This document shows, piece after piece, positions 43,942-57,054 of a stretch of 64,000 nucleotides of DNA (the first letter of the stretch is position 1; each line of letters begins with the position of its first letter). The notes below the pieces were generated by a model, which saw only the letters and a list, made by a program, of their open reading frames with translations, searched no databases and was not told the DNA's origin. The translations under genes and the position numbers were made by a program. The DNA is from Podospora bellae-mahoneyi (Eukaryota; Ascomycota; Sordariomycetes; Sordariales; Podosporaceae): assembly GCF_035222275.1 (NCBI RefSeq), contig NC_085883.1:3162001-3226000 (forward strand). Direction: 5' to 3'.

Positions 43942-45666
43942 AGGGGGTTTCGGCGGTATGCATTCCCGAAACGGAAGCCCCCCTGGTGTAAGTGGCTTCA
44001 GGGGCTCAGGGGGTGGGTGCGCAACACCAACAACAAAGATGATGCCCATGGTATTGTATCCAAGCGCACTTGCGAGGGAGAGCACGCCGCATTTTCATCA
44101 GCCTTCTGATGAGTATGGGACATTCAGCGGGGCAGGCATTTCTGGCTCTACCCCAAAAGTGCAGATTGCCTGCCTGAAGCCCCAGGTCCAGTAGAAAATA
44201 AGATGCTGACCACCCAGCAATACCACAATGTCATGCATCGCTTACATGCCCACTCAACAGTACAATGGGTGCGCAGAGCCTATCTGCCTCAGGGGCTTTT
44301 TTTTTTTTTGCAAAAGTGACTGATGCCAACTAACTGGTTCAGTACGATATGCCCAGTCAGTCACGACGACAACTACTGAAGCCACTGCAGAGAACTTGAG
44401 CCTCAAATGTCCATTTCCATTGTTACTCCCCCATCCCGGAGGCTGACGTGAGGCTCTTTCTTTCTGCACATCCCTCAGACTGGAGTTTTGACACTTCACT
44501 GCAAGACAAGCACCCCCAGCCCCTCCGGGCCGGGCAACAAGGCTTCTTTCATCATAGGCCCAGTCTCGCAGCCCCGGACCGAAAGAGTGTAAATGCCGGA
44601 GTTTGTGTTGTCGTGGTCAGCATGCTGGTCTGGGGGGCCCAGGCAGGCAGGCCGGCTCATCACACAATTGACTTTTTCGGATGCGCAAACGATCAATAAC
44701 AAATGGTTCGGGCAAACGGGTCGTTACCCGCAACAATAACGACAAATGCATCTTTGGCAAGGTAGGGATCTGAACTTTGCGGTCGCGGTGTCGTGTCGTG
44801 TGGTATGCGGGGTAACAACATTAACAACAACAACACCAGCGATATTCTGACGTGGCATCTCTAACTTACCTACTGACCGGATAAGTAAACAACCCAATCA
44901 AGCATCCGCCCACCGCCATCCATCCCTGCATTCGTTAGCACAGCTCAAGGGCAGAAAGCTTCAAGATGAATGACCCCCAATCAACCCAACCACCTGATTT
45001 CCCGACTGTCTGGCCCGGCGGTCAGCATGATAGGTCTGGAGACCTCCAACCTGATGCCCAATAGACGAAGCGGAGTTGGAGTGTGGGAGTTTATGCACAA
45101 TTGCGAGGGAGGGTGACCGCCCTTCCCCAAGTGATCCATCCATCCCCTCACTTTCACTCCTCCCATACCCCAAAACAAGCAAGTGTGTGTGAATTATCTC
45201 TTTGCCATTATTCTCTTCTTTGTATGTACCAATTCAGCAGACATGGACAAAAATTATCTTTCGATGTGATGTAGTTCTCGGTATTAATCCCTCCCCCACC
45301 GCCCCTTGGTACCTATTTGCCCTCTTTATGCTGCAAATGCGAGAGAAAAAAAGGCCAGGCTGTATATGTAGTTTCCGATGAGACACAACGACAAAAAAAC
45401 AAAGAAACTCCCCTCCTGTACCAATGCAAAGATATAATTCCCGCCCACCCCGTTCCCAAGTTGTGAACGCCAATGTGCTTGCTTGCTTTCCCGTTCATGC
45501 CTGCCACCCAAAATAAACACCTTCGCGTTCTTTTCTCCCAAAAGCGGGGGAATAAAAAAAAGAAAAGGTAAAACTCCGCCTTTTAATGCTGGTTTTAAGT
45601 AGAGAAAAAAAATGAAAAAGTCATCGCGGTCATGATTGTGTTGTGTTGGCGAGGGAAGTGAAGTGC

Positions 45667-46869
45667 TCATCGCACACTAACCCCATTAAACATCCTCCCA
45701 AACATCTGCTTCATCCCCCCCTTCTTCACCCTCCCCTCCCCAACCACATGATGACCCGAGCTCGGAACCTCATACGGCAACAGCTTCTTGGCAGCGACCT
45801 TGCGTGTATACTGCTGGTGCGAGTGGACAGTATACATCGCATCCTTCTCCGGCACGCAAGGCAAAACCTCCACCTCGGAACCATACAACCCATCCTGCTG
45901 TCCCGAGTAAATATACGGCTCCCCTCCCCTCGGCACACCCAAATCATGCTCCTCCTCATCATCATCACCCTCGGGCGTAGTCGCCCTCGAAGAGCTCACA
46001 CTACCAGCATACGACGAGCCCGACGAGTACAACCCCGGAGGCGACGGCTCCCTCGAATACCCCCTCGACCTCGAACTCCCCCTGCTCGAAGGAGTGGCAG
46101 CATAAGCCTGCTCGGCAGAAACGGCAATCGACGTCTCCCTCGCAACCCGGATCCACTCCTCTTCCTCTTCTTCGATCTGCATCCTCCTCTGCCTCTCCAT
46201 CTCCCTCTTCGCAGCGTGGCGCACCTCCCTCGCGTGGCGGGCCTCAATGTCATACTTGATCGGCGCAAGGAAGTGGTCTAATTCCCTGTACAAATCCTCC
46301 TCGGTGATCCTCAAATCCCAATCGAGCAAAAACAAGAGCTGCTTCTCCATCAGGTTGACCTCGGTTCTCGAAAAGCCAAAGTTGTACACCTGGGTGGTGA
46401 TGTAGCTGTAGCTAGCCCAGTGTTTGTTCTTGGGGGAGCTGTCGTTGAGGTACTTGGCTGCGAGGATGAGAGCAGCAAGGAAGATGCGGTGAGTGGTGCA
46501 GCGGAGTCCCTTGGCCATGGGTTGGAGCCGGGACCGGAGCCGGTTGAGGTAGACGAGGGTGGACATGAGGGTCGGCACCTGGACGTTGGAGGTGATGACG
46601 AGCTGGGTGATGAACTCCTCCAGGGTGGGCAAGGTGCTGTCTTCGCTGCGGACCGCTCTTGGCGGTGGTGTCCTGGGTGGGGAGGGGTATCTGGTTCTGG
46701 TTTCTTGGACGGGTGGTACCATCATGGTTGGGTCGCACGTGATGACGCCGGAAGCGGCGCTGGCGAGGTACCTGATCATTTCCTTGTCGACTCTCTTGTA
46801 GATAAAGGTCTCGAGGGCGGCGGCGTTGAGCTCAGCAGTGCCGAGGTGGGTTGATGGTATCGACTCCAT
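45667..46869 (-). CDS. Pcl-type cyclin (PHO85-cyclin family)
   Basis: Cyclin that should partner a Pho85-type or related CDK; the closest remembered relatives are yeast Pcl1/Pcl2 and Aspergillus PclA, which act in G1 and polarity or conidiation. Single exon, 400 residues. The start at MESIPSTHLG is chosen because the frame upstream is low-complexity repeat. The cyclin box is at about residues 96-190 (VPTLMSTLVYLNRLRSRLQP, THRIFLAALILAAKYLNDSS, NKHWASYSYI, GFSRTEVNLMEKQLLFLLDWDL). A charged helix then Ser/Arg/Gly-rich tail follow, probably unstructured and phosphorylated. The leader contains a compound CT/CA microsatellite 17 bases before the ATG. Codon choice changes from C-ending to G-ending in the C-terminal third. 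Confidence 0.87.
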   Translation of the reverse strand: MESIPSTHLGTAELNAAALETFIYKRVDKEMIRYLASAASGVITCDPTMMVPPVQETRTRYPSPPRTPPPRAVRSEDSTLPTLEEFITQLVITSNVQVPTLMSTLVYLNRLRSRLQPMAKGLRCTTHRIFLAALILAAKYLNDSSPKNKHWASYSYITTQVYNFGFSRTEVNLMEKQLLFLLDWDLRITEEDLYRELDHFLAPIKYDIEARHAREVRHAAKREMERQRRMQIEEEEEEWIRVARETSIAVSAEQAYAATPSSRGSSRSRGYSREPSPPGLYSSGSSYAGSVSSSRATTPEGDDDEEEHDLGVPRGGEPYIYSGQQDGLYGSEVEVLPCVPEKDAMYTVHSHQQYTRKVAAKKLLPYEVPSSGHHVVGEGRVKKGGMKQMFGRMFNGVSVR

Positions 46870-46886
46870 GGCGGTGATGTGAAGAT

Positions 46887-46937
<51 letters not shown>

Positions 46938-49900
46938 GTGTGATGTCGATGTGGTGTGTGTTGGCGTGTGTTGGCGACAGTTGACGAAAGAGAAACAAAG
47001 TACCCGACTGTGTCTCTCTTTGACTGTCTTGTTGTTGTTGATGGGGATAGTGAAATGTAATGAAAGAGATAGGATGACGAAATGGAGATGTCCCTGGAGT
47101 TAAGTATAAACTCAACAGAGGCGGATCCGGAGGGAAGACTCCACACAGGGGTCTGTTTAGGGAAAAACTACAAAGTACACAAATGTTGGGGTAGCGGCCG
47201 TGGTGTTCCAGTAAAGGCCGGCTTCTACAGGGGTGCCTGTAGCTGGGGTTTGCTGGGGTGTCTCGGTGGCTTTGTTGCCCAAGTGCTCAGGGACGAGGCT
47301 GAGCTCCAGGCGGACAAGGATGGCAGGGGTTGCAGCGGTACAGGGGGGTGCGTGGGCACTCTGGGATGTTGTGGTGGCCCGCTGTATCGGTCGGGACCGG
47401 GGATGGGCGCGCGATCAGCGGCTTCTGGGCTTCTGGGGCCTCTGGGCTCGTCTGGATTGCTCTGCGATCTTAATTGCTGAGGCCAAGAAAAGCCGTTAAC
47501 CAATCAGGACTGCAGTGGGGGAACCCCGTTGGTGACCAAGAGTCGAGGCAGGCGGACAAGTCCGTATCGCAAGCAAAAAAATAAAATCGAAACGCCTCGG
47601 AGGCGAAGAGAAACCAGAGAAGACAAGTCTTCCTTCGGTTTTCTTAAACACGAACAAGCTGGAAATGACAAGTCGCAGCTTGTCTGGCGCGGTGGCGATC
47701 CCGGAATAAGTGGGGAAAGGCTGCCGAGGATTGGGGCGGACAGAGGACACGGGACCGGGTCTCGGAGGCCGGCTTCTGCTGGTTTGCGTGGTAGCAGGTG
47801 CTGGAAATCCCAAGGGAATCAATCCACTAGAGAATTAGCAGAACAGGCGGTCGGGGTGCACGATCGGCAGCCGATTGAGTCAGCGGATGTTGACAGGGCC
47901 TATCCGTGCTCACGTCGTGGGGTTTTCGAGTCGAGCGTTTGCTGCGGTCTGATGTCGGGGTCGAGACTGGTCGATGATGCCGAGCAATGCCGGTGGAGTA
48001 TTGATTATGTGTTAAATGAGAAATGCAAATGCAATAGATATGGATGCTCCGAGCCGGCGGATGCGTGAACAAATTGGGAAATGCACAAAAATAAGAAAAG
48101 GGCACCGGGAGGAGAGCACTGCTGCACACGTCTGACTGGATATTCTGAACTTCGTCCTCGTGGGCTCCGAACAGGTTTTAATATCTTGTCGACGGAATTA
48201 AAGGATTGCGGGTTTGCGCGGTAAGGCGGTAGAGCGGTAAACTAGATGGCTGGCTGGACCAGGGGGTGTCAACAGTCGCGCGCCAAAAGGCTAGGTAGGT
48301 AGCTGTCCGTCTGTCTGTCTGCCTGTCTCTGCTGCCGCTTGTCGCTGCGTTCGAGCTGTCGCCCAGTACCACTTGTCAGTCGGCGCTCTGGGGGCCATTG
48401 ATTCGTGCTCGTCGCTCCTCTGCTCCTGTCGCAACAGTCGCAGCGGCAAGCGGGGGGCGAAGCCGGTAGGGTCTTGGCCAAACAAATACCACAGTACAGA
48501 ATAAAAAAAGACAAGCGACTCACTCACCATCAATGTGCGATAGGTCCAATGGGACGGGCTGGACTGCCAAACAATCCAAGGGTTCGTTGGCAAAGGATGG
48601 GCACTCGACGGGCTTCCTAGTGAGAGGCAGAGGAGAAATAAGCTTCTTGTTTGATCGGTAGTATGATGACAAGATAAAATAATAGGTGGCCAAGCGGCAG
48701 CCTTGGCACTGGATTTCGGGTAGATGCACTGTTGGGGTCTGGTCGATGCAGTTTGGTGGCTGGTGGACCATATAAGATTATCGTGTTACGGCCTGGTGTT
48801 GATGATGATGCCCATGATGACGGGCGCTGTCATGGGGGTTTTGTAGGCTGCAAAGATGGCACCATGCACGCATCCAGGCTCCGGTGTCCTCGCTCACTCA
48901 GGGAGAGGGGAAATGATGGACTGGCACAACTTACAGAAGGGAGTGTGTGATAAGGGAGTGGTGGTAAAGAGTTCCAGTTTCCCCCTTCTTTGGTCAATTG
49001 AACCAGGTTGAAGCACGAAAGGGAGGGGAACAGCCGAGTAGGTCGTCAATATAACTCCCCAAAAGATGGACGGGACAAAAGATGGGATTGTGGATTCCAA
49101 AGCCGAAGCAAAAGGGATGACAGGTGACACTTTATTAGGCACAAGGAACATTCAACGTGGCCGTCACCGGCATCCAAGCACCCGACCCAGGGAGATGCGT
49201 GGGACCGAGTCATAGGGATAGGAGACATCTGCAGCTCTGTTGGCGAGCATTTCCCCTGTGCCCTTCCACCCTTCCGCCCTGAAAAAGGCTGGTGCCACCC
49301 AGCTTTGGCTGGCTGTAGGTGTGCATTTGATCCATGCCTATATCCACGCGATGCATAACTCCTGAGATGAATGGTTGGCCAGCTCTTGGATGCCAGATTT
49401 TCGAGTTGCCAGCGATCCGGGCTCCGGCCGATGTGATTGGCCCGTTGCATCCTCAACGCCCGGACATGAAACAAGAGGGGTTGTGTTTCTTCTTCCACAT
49501 GGGAGGCGATTTCAGGAGATGGAACTGTCCGAAGATGCTGATAGACATGGGATATTCCCTTGTAGCGATTGGGCTTGGGTTCCTGCAGTTGTGGTGATCT
49601 GCCTCTCAACTGCACTTTACATAGCGAACACTGTGTCGTGCGTTGAGGAGTCGCAGAGCATAGCTGTTCCAGCCCAATCAGACCGCATTTGCGCCGTCAA
49701 CCCGAGATATTGGACCAGACTGCAGCCGCAGAATAGCCTCACCGGACTCTGCTGGCACTGGGCGTCCACGCAGGCACTCTGTGGCGATTCTTGACATGCT
49801 GCCGCTCTTGCTTGATCCATGGCCAGTCTTGAACCTGTAAATTGCTCGTAACCATTCTTCCCGGCGATCGGCAGCAGGACGGGCGGTGAGCCGATCCCGG

Positions 49901-52900
49901 AATGCTGTCAAGGACTACGCACGAGATGATGAGATGATCTGTAGCACCAGCACGCCAATATTTCATCGATTGCTTGCATGCTCGTGTGAGGCAATGGCAA
50001 GGGGAAAGAAGCTGTTAAGACCGGGTGACGTTGATCCGGAGAAACAGGCGGGGAAAATAAGGTTTGCTAACAGTGGGGCAGGGAACAGGGGGGATTGCAA
50101 CGGGTGGTGTCTTCATCGAGTCCCTCGTTTCGGCGCAGGGAGCCCCTGAAAAAAAAAAACCCTCAGACGGTGATGCCAAGCCGTCTCCCACTCCCCGCAT
50201 CGCCGTGAAACGAAACGATGTAGGTGATGGGCAGCAAGTTAAAACATCACATCCTTCGCATCGAACGCGTCTTTTTGCCAGGGGTCGATCTTATCGCTAT
50301 CACCGTGAGATTTTTGAGGGGTATCACCAGCACCGGACGGTCAACCCCGCCTGGATCATGTGGGAGGGACAACAGTGCAGTACACGAGCACCCAAGGTCT
50401 CAGACGATGGAAACCGCGTGTCTATTTCGCCGGGGCCACATGAGCTTTGACTGGATAGTTACACGCAAAAAAGAAAAGAGATTGTGCAAGAGGGACAAAC
50501 GGGTTGGTGAGGTACAACGACGGGAAAAGCGGTGATGACAAAAGCGACAGCATCGACCGGATCAAGGCCCAATACCCCTGAGCCTCGCATCTGATATTCT
50601 GTTGTTTGCTCCCAATGTTTTGTTTCAGCCCTTTGAAGCCGTCATTACAAGGTCGCAATTGTAGCAAGCACTCAGGGGCAGCATCCCACCCTGTCCGCTT
50701 CCCCGGAGATGCTGTGCCTCTTTGTTGCCTGAGGTATGAGCCCTTCTAATCTGATGTGCATAGAAAGTGAATATCTCCTTTGGGCTGCCGAGCCGAGCTT
50801 TTGATGACACCGATTGGGCTGCCGCATCGCCGTTGCTGACACACCATCAGAAAAATAAAAAACAGAGCACTGCCAGCTTTCACATGAACATGCTCATCGC
50901 AGCAGCCGGTAACGGCGATGTCGACGATGTAGTAATCAGTACACTTTTCATCCGATATCGAGATGTAACAGCCTGCCAGAACGCTGTTCGTTTTGGCTCA
51001 CCAGTCACCAGCCCCCCAAGATGACCAAAATCCGGGGTAAGTGTCATCCATCCGAACAGTCACTAGCTCTAGTCCGAACTCTCGTTTCAAGTGACCTGCC
51101 ACCCTCAGATCACGGAAGGCAGGCATCATTTGCATCAGGAGCCACATCAGATTGTCAGTGCGCTTCTCAGATATCACTACTCACCAAAAATAAACCTTGG
51201 CTATTGTTCGTATCGGCCATCGGTGAGAAAATAACTGGTTGCATCTCATAGGTATTGTTCCATCCACCAAAAGGAAAGTGAAAAAAAGTCTTCATGTGAA
51301 ATTTAACCTCTGCGTCTCAGCAATAGGCTTTTCCCGTGGCCAACCACCGGGCACAAACGGCCGACTGGGCGACGCCTCCCGAGGTCAACCTGCCAGCTTC
51401 TGACACCGAGCTTTCTCCAGGCCAGTGTGCCGCATACACCGCCTCCTTTCTGTTGTTTTTGACATGTTGAGGGTGTTGAGTATGGCTTCAACTCCCGAGG
51501 CGCATCTAGACCCCCAAATAACATCTTCCAAGTGCCGCATTTTCCTTGGTGTCGGTGTCTCTTCCAAGCAAGTCAACAGCGCACGCCGTGATTGGACACC
51601 CGAAGGCAGATCCAAAAGGCAGGCCAGAGAAGCCAGGGTGAGCTCCTGTCCAACCAAATCGGTAGCTCCCAGCTTGCTTGACACCACCCACCACAAGCTG
51701 CCCCTCCAAGAGCTCTCGTAGCTGACAAGGAGTGGCTGTGACGGAGATGCCATCTCTTCTCGCGGCCAACTCCTGTGGGTGTAGGACAGGCCAGTCAAAG
51801 TCTTGGTTTAGACAGCTTACACCGCAAAGCTGTGTAATGCATGTCTCACGCAACGTTTTCTTGTGCTTCCCACCGGGACTGGCTACCTAGATGGTAGAGG
51901 GAAGGTGAGACCTTCAGCATGGAACCACACTGCGGTACGCCGTGACAAACAGGAGGACGGGTCTGAGGCGATAGTTCAGCTGGTGGAAATTTTTGATGCT
52001 TCGTGATCATGGTCTGTGAGGGGCATCGACGGTCAGTTGGTGTTGAGGGTCTTGATGCAACATGACCACAACATTACGAATGCCCGATGATAGCCATGCT
52101 TTGTACCACCTACCTCAGCCAGCAACCGTGCTCCTGTGTAATTTAGATCGGCATCGAAATGCCATGTCGATGTCGTTGAACAAGTTGAAGCTTGTGATAG
52201 CAACAACAAGGGTTAATCCTAGGGGTAGGGTTACGCCAGGGTTTCTCGGCTCTCCGCTGGGAGAGGTCCAAAATCGTTAGCGGCAGGCCCCACCCCCACA
52301 TTTCGCAAGCTGCCGTGGCTGCCTCACGATCGACAGTCCATCGTGAATTTCATCATCCGGCATCAGCCACACCTCCCTCGCTGAGCTCAGTTTCCCGATG
52401 CCGGTCATGCGCGCAATGCTTTCGGCATGCAACCGCCAAGAACGCACATCTGAGCAGCTCATTTCGCGGAGAAGACCATCTCGCAATGCCCTCCCCCACC
52501 CGATCGTTAGAGGCCTACGATAATACGATGCGGTGGAGCTCTTGCGCAATTCAATCTCAGATGCTAGCGCCGGGCAATGACAGTTGACTCCCCTTTCCGC
52601 TCCTTGACATCTTGACATGTGCTCCACCAACAACGACAACTACAACAACTGTTGTACCAACCTCCAACGATGACTGACTGAGTGACTGTCCACTCATCGA
52701 CGGCCTTGACACTAACCAGCCTGCAAACCCAAACACCATGACCAATCCCCGCCCAAGCTTCTCAACATCGCTGATGCGTCGAGTTGCTTTTGGGGTCCAG
52801 ACCTCCAAAAACCCAATCCCACCAGAGACAGCTCCCATTTTCGAGGCCCATTTTCGGGTCGCCCACGGAAGCCCGAAACACCACCGGCAGCTTACCGAAT

Positions 52901-55900
52901 AGAACTGCGGGGATGGCTTACCTCCCCCCTCGCTTCATCCCATTTGATTCTATGGGTGGTCTGTCCAGGTCTGGAGGTCGCGCCGCGTTGCACTAGTCTT
53001 GAGGGGCAGGTCATCAAATGCCGATGAATAGGCCTGGGGTGACGTTATACCAGAGCTGCTAGGGGCGTCCGTCTAACCTGCGCACAACATAGCTCGATGC
53101 TCACTTTTGGTCCGGTGATCCGATTTGATCAACCACCGACTCACCCCGTCTATCAATGGAAGTCGTATCTGATCTCCTCGGCGTTCAAACAAACATAAGC
53201 CCGCAAGGGATGAGGCTGGGGTCTCGAACGGCGTGTATTTCAAACTACCGGAGTACCTGCACAGCAACGTTGACTGCGCAAGCGAAGCAGTCTCAGCCGC
53301 GCGTCTGTTCATCATCAGCCTCGTCGCAGTTTGACTCTGGCTTCTGCAACGTGCAAAAGGCGAGGCGTCCCGTTTATTCCGTGTAGGTAGGTAGGTTATT
53401 TACACAAGCGCTCAAAGCACCTCTGCAATGCCATGCCATGTCATGCCAGCGGCCGACCTGTCCTCTCGTTCTCGGTTGTAGGAGTCCCCAAGCGCAAGCG
53501 CCACCGCGGGCGGCTATTCTCATTCCGCGGCGGGACACCACCCCAGATCTCGTTGAGATCTGGTCCAGCCAATGACAATTTTTAGCACCTCAATTTTTTC
53601 TCTCCCGTTTGTCGCGGTTAGGAGAGCCAATAAGAAGCATGCGCCCGGACGGCTGCAGCGGGTGTTTGAGCTTCTGACCGCTGTGATACCACATGTGAGC
53701 ACTCTTCCAAGCGATGGGCATAGCTGGCGGTGGCTTACTCGCGGGTAAAGAGCGGGACGGGGCGGGAAAGGCGTTTGTGTCGGCTGGGTTGGCCAATGAG
53801 GCGGTTGGATTGTTTACTTTTGTGTTACACTGATTTGGGGAGTTCAAAGTCGAAGGAGTTGTTTGATGTTCTTCAGCTGGGGTGCGGGATTGGCGGTTGG
53901 GATGGATCATGGGACGTGGCATGTTGGTGGGGTCTTTGGGAGGGCCAGAATAGCTCATTGAAAGCGAGATTTTGAGAGGTGGGTTTGAGATGGAATTAGG
54001 TGGCCAAGGAGCTGTACGCATGGCCGTTGGGAGAGAGCGGGTGAAGCGGTCTCGGGGCTGGCATAACCACTTTTGCGCGGGTTGATGTTGGCGGTTACCT
54101 TACACAAGATCCACCCCATTTGTGCCATGGCCAGAGGGGAGGAGAGGAGCACGAGAGTGTGGCGCGGTGGTGTTGAGGCTCAGGAAAGCAAACAAGTGTG
54201 CAAACTCCTCGTACTGGGCTTGAGGTGTCGGCAGTCGATCAGAGAGAGAGGCTGATACTGGACAACAAAGAATCTCTAACCATCCGGGCACCAAGATCGG
54301 GAAAAGCCCGTGGCTTTGCCTGCCTTTGCGCCTACATTTTCTGAAGTGCATAGATGTCGTGAACCATACTCTCCCCATGCTGCGTCACTGCCAGTCAGAT
54401 ACTGCCACATGCAGTACCACTTTTCAGTTCTGCAACTTCACTAAGCCAGCGACACCTCTTCTTTGGCCATGATGTTGGCTTTGGGCAAGGTGAACACCAA
54501 CCTGGCTCACCAACCCCCGAAGTGCACCTGTAATGGGTGCAACTCCAGCGGCCGCTGGGTATACTCTGCATCATCTCGACCTCCATCCACCACATCACAA
54601 AAAAACCCGCCGACCACCCTCGCGTTCAACCCGGTGTTTCGAGATGCTATCACACCACGACCAGATGACCATCCCCAGCCTCCCTCCCCTCCAAAAGTGA
54701 GTAAACACCCACGCCGCCGCCGGAGCTATCCCTCCCGCATCCGCCCATCGGTGAAGACGACTCCACGCCGCCCGAACGCATGCCAGTAATATGCGGCCCG
54801 AAGCTCGACCTCCTCGGTCCACGAGGCCTTCCATGCTCACCGCTACTCATGACGCTCATGACTTTAACCTCGGACTTTCTTTGTCTGGTTGATGTGCTTT
54901 AACATACCCGCCGCAGAGGGGCATACTGATGGGGAGATGGGTTGCGGGATAAGCGGGTTAGGCGCGTCGGCACCCCATCAAAGCTGAACTGTGGTGGTGA
55001 CTAGGGGACAGCGATGATGAGTCTGGAATGTTGAGTGCTTCGGGTAGATATCTTGGCGGATTTGCACGATGGGGAAGGCCACTGGTGGTGGTGGGGAGGT
55101 GGGTTGCCTCAGCACGAGAGAAATGTGAATACCAAAATGACAAACAAGCCCCAACAGGGCACATTAGGCAGCTCTGTGCCGCTTGGTTGCAGGTAAACAG
55201 CGCTGGCCTGGGTACTGAGGTCATCATGTTGGAGCTATCTCGAGGGCATGCAGCAACCGCCACGAGCAAAGCTCACAACGTAGGGCGTAGAAATTCTAGA
55301 CGAGGGAAGCTCCGTCGTTTCCTATCCATCCAGAACAACAAGGCACAACTTCACCACCACCGACGACAGCACAACGTGTTTCGACAGAAGCAATGCTCTG
55401 CCTACTCAGGATTCATCGCCTACTCCATACACTAGCAGTGCTGCGACAAAGGGAAAAATGATCCCAACTGTACGTCCATCTCTGATGGAAACAACAATAT
55501 GTCCAGGGATACTGCCTGCTTCTCCCCCACTTGGTATCCTCTTCCATGGTGCTCTTATACTTTTTGATTCATACAAAAATCCATCACAGCCTCTCTAATC
55601 ACTCCATGCCTCTCCACCAACCAGAAACCCGTGCTAATGCGCAACCCATATCATTCCGCAATCTCCTTGGGACCGCAATCTCCTCCAAACGCCGTCTAAA
55701 GCCAGACAATATGAATTCCTCAAGTATACTATCCGTATGATCGACAGATATCCTGAAAGCAGACGTCAAAGTATGCCTCGGGATCAACAAGTTATGTTGT
55801 GCACAGAAACGGCCGGGGTGTGAGGCTGACTCCAACTAGTCCCTCCATCATGCTCTTTACATGTGATAATGAGACCGCTGAACGCCACGAGCAGTGATGT

Positions 55901-55979
55901 TGTCGCCGGGGGCAGTGTGGGAACCAACACGGGGACAACGAAGGGTACTATTGCCCTGCAAGGTCATTGGATGGTGTTC
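46870..55979. other. Large gene-poor region, 9.1 kb, between the Pcl cyclin and CDK1
   Basis: I found no convincing coding region on either strand. Frames up to about 189 codons exist (for example minus 49046-49615 and minus 53590-54021) but lack domain-like sequence. The beginning is the cyclin leader and promoter; the end is the CDK1 3' side. ACCT/AGGT motifs lie near 48290-48301 and 53381-53397. Long noncoding RNA or long regulatory leaders are possible explanations. Confidence 0.5.
46886..46937 (+). repeat. Compound TG/GA microsatellite in the cyclin leader
   Basis: TG repeats at 46886-46910 followed directly by GA repeats to 46937. On the cyclin strand this is a CT tract then a CA tract ending 17 bases before the ATG, so it is probably transcribed in the 5' UTR. 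Confidence 0.85.
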
Positions 55980-57054
55980 CTAGCGGTATCCAGCACTCTG
56001 GCGGGGAAAGTCCTCGAAATAGGGGTGGTTGCAGGCTTGCTTGGCAGAGATGCGACCAGCGGGATCGTACACCAGCATCATTTCCAAAAGGTCAAGACCT
56101 GTGTCGTCGAGATTGTCGCACAGGGGCTTGCTGTAATCGCGAACCCACTTGGGGAAAGAGGCCTTAAAGTCGGGATACGAGGTCACGCCGGGCCAAACAT
56201 CTTCGGTGGGGGTACCGAGCAAGCTAGGATAGTCAGTCAGTCAAGTTCCTCTTCTGTTGCTCAGCAGCATAACTTACCGGAAGATCTTGAAGATCTCGTC
56301 AATCTCCGAATCACCAGGGAACAAAGGCTTGCGCGTGCACATCTCGGCAAAGATACAGCCTACCGACCACATGTCGACACCAGTGGAATACTGGCGGCCA
56401 CCAAGCAGAATTTCCGGAGCGCGGTACCAAAGAGTGACAACCTCGTGGGTGTAGGTGCGCAGAGGAACACCAAAGGCGCGGGCCAGACCGAAATCAGCAA
56501 GCTTCAGGTTACCGTCGCGGTCAATCAACAAGTTCTGCGGCTTGAGATCGCGGTGCAAGATGCGGTGACTGTGGCAGTAACGAACACCCTCGCACAACTG
56601 GCTCATGAACTTCTTGATGATCGAATCGCCCAATCCCAAACGGTGGAGCTCAGCACTTGTGCCCTCGGGCAGAGCCTTCCCCTTGCCTCCATCACTAGTG
56701 GGCAGCGACTCCATGTACTTCTTCAAGTCGAGATCGAGGAACTCAAAAACGAGGTAGAGCTTGTGGCCGTCGGCGTGCACAATGTTGAACAGGCGCACAA
56801 TGTTGGGGTCGCGCATCTCCTTGAGCAGCGAGATCTCGCGGATGGCGGTCGACGGGACACCCTCATCTTCGGCTTCGAGACGGATCTTCTTCAGGGCCAC
56901 TATGCGCCCGCCGTTGTTCAGGTCACGAGCCTTGTAGACGACACCGTATGTTCCTGCGTGTCAGATGGGTGTTAGTTGAAGAGACAGCAATCAAGGGAGA
57001 TGCCGACCACAACATACCCTCGCCAATCTTTTCCAGTTTCTGGTAGTTGTCCAT
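55980..57054 (-). CDS. cdc2: Cyclin-dependent kinase 1 (cdc2/CDK1), three exons
   Basis: Master mitotic Ser/Thr kinase. Exons 57054-57018, 56953-56278 and 56223-55980 join in frame to 318 residues. Exon 1 encodes [13 protein letters not shown], the usual CDK1 opening; the Gly loop continues as GTYGVVYKA with the inhibitory Tyr. The Lys of VALKKIRLE, the diagnostic PSTAIRE helix, catalytic [13 protein letters not shown] ([13 protein letters not shown]), the activation loop [18 protein letters not shown] and the closing NHPYFEDFP are all present. A short insert ([16 protein letters not shown]) between the N- and C-lobe segments is common in filamentous fungi. Introns are 64 and 54 bases. It is divergent from the AlkB-like gene across 876 bases, and on its 3' side lies the long gene-poor stretch. 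Confidence 0.96.

Larger units (their letters stand above)
42120..45666. other. Intergenic region, 3.5 kb, no gene recognised
   Basis: No supported gene. It contains a 21-base A-run at 43342-43362, a GA repeat at 43923-43941, a T-run near 44298-44311 and ACCT motif copies near 43750-43761 and 44865-44875. The last part should be the 3' side of the Pcl-type cyclin gene. Confidence 0.5.

Noticed and set aside
43342-44311. Poly-A and poly-T tracts as ends of a retroposed element
   Set aside because: No element body, target duplication or coding remnant was seen between or beside them.
45643-46281. Plus-strand frame of 212 codons, Arg/Pro/His-rich
   Set aside because: It is antisense to the Pcl-type cyclin and lacks domain-like sequence.
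47529-48068. Plus-strand frame of 179 codons in the gene-poor region
   Set aside because: Arg/Ser-rich sequence without a domain, promoter or splice pattern; likely chance.
49046-49615. Minus-strand frame of 189 codons
   Set aside because: Composition resembles random noncoding DNA; no motif or start context.
53590-54021. Minus-strand frame of 143 codons, Pro/Ser/Asn-rich
   Set aside because: Low-complexity, no conserved-looking motif.
55863-56975. Plus-strand frame of 370 codons
   Set aside because: It is antisense to cdc2, whose kinase motifs and splice sites are complete.
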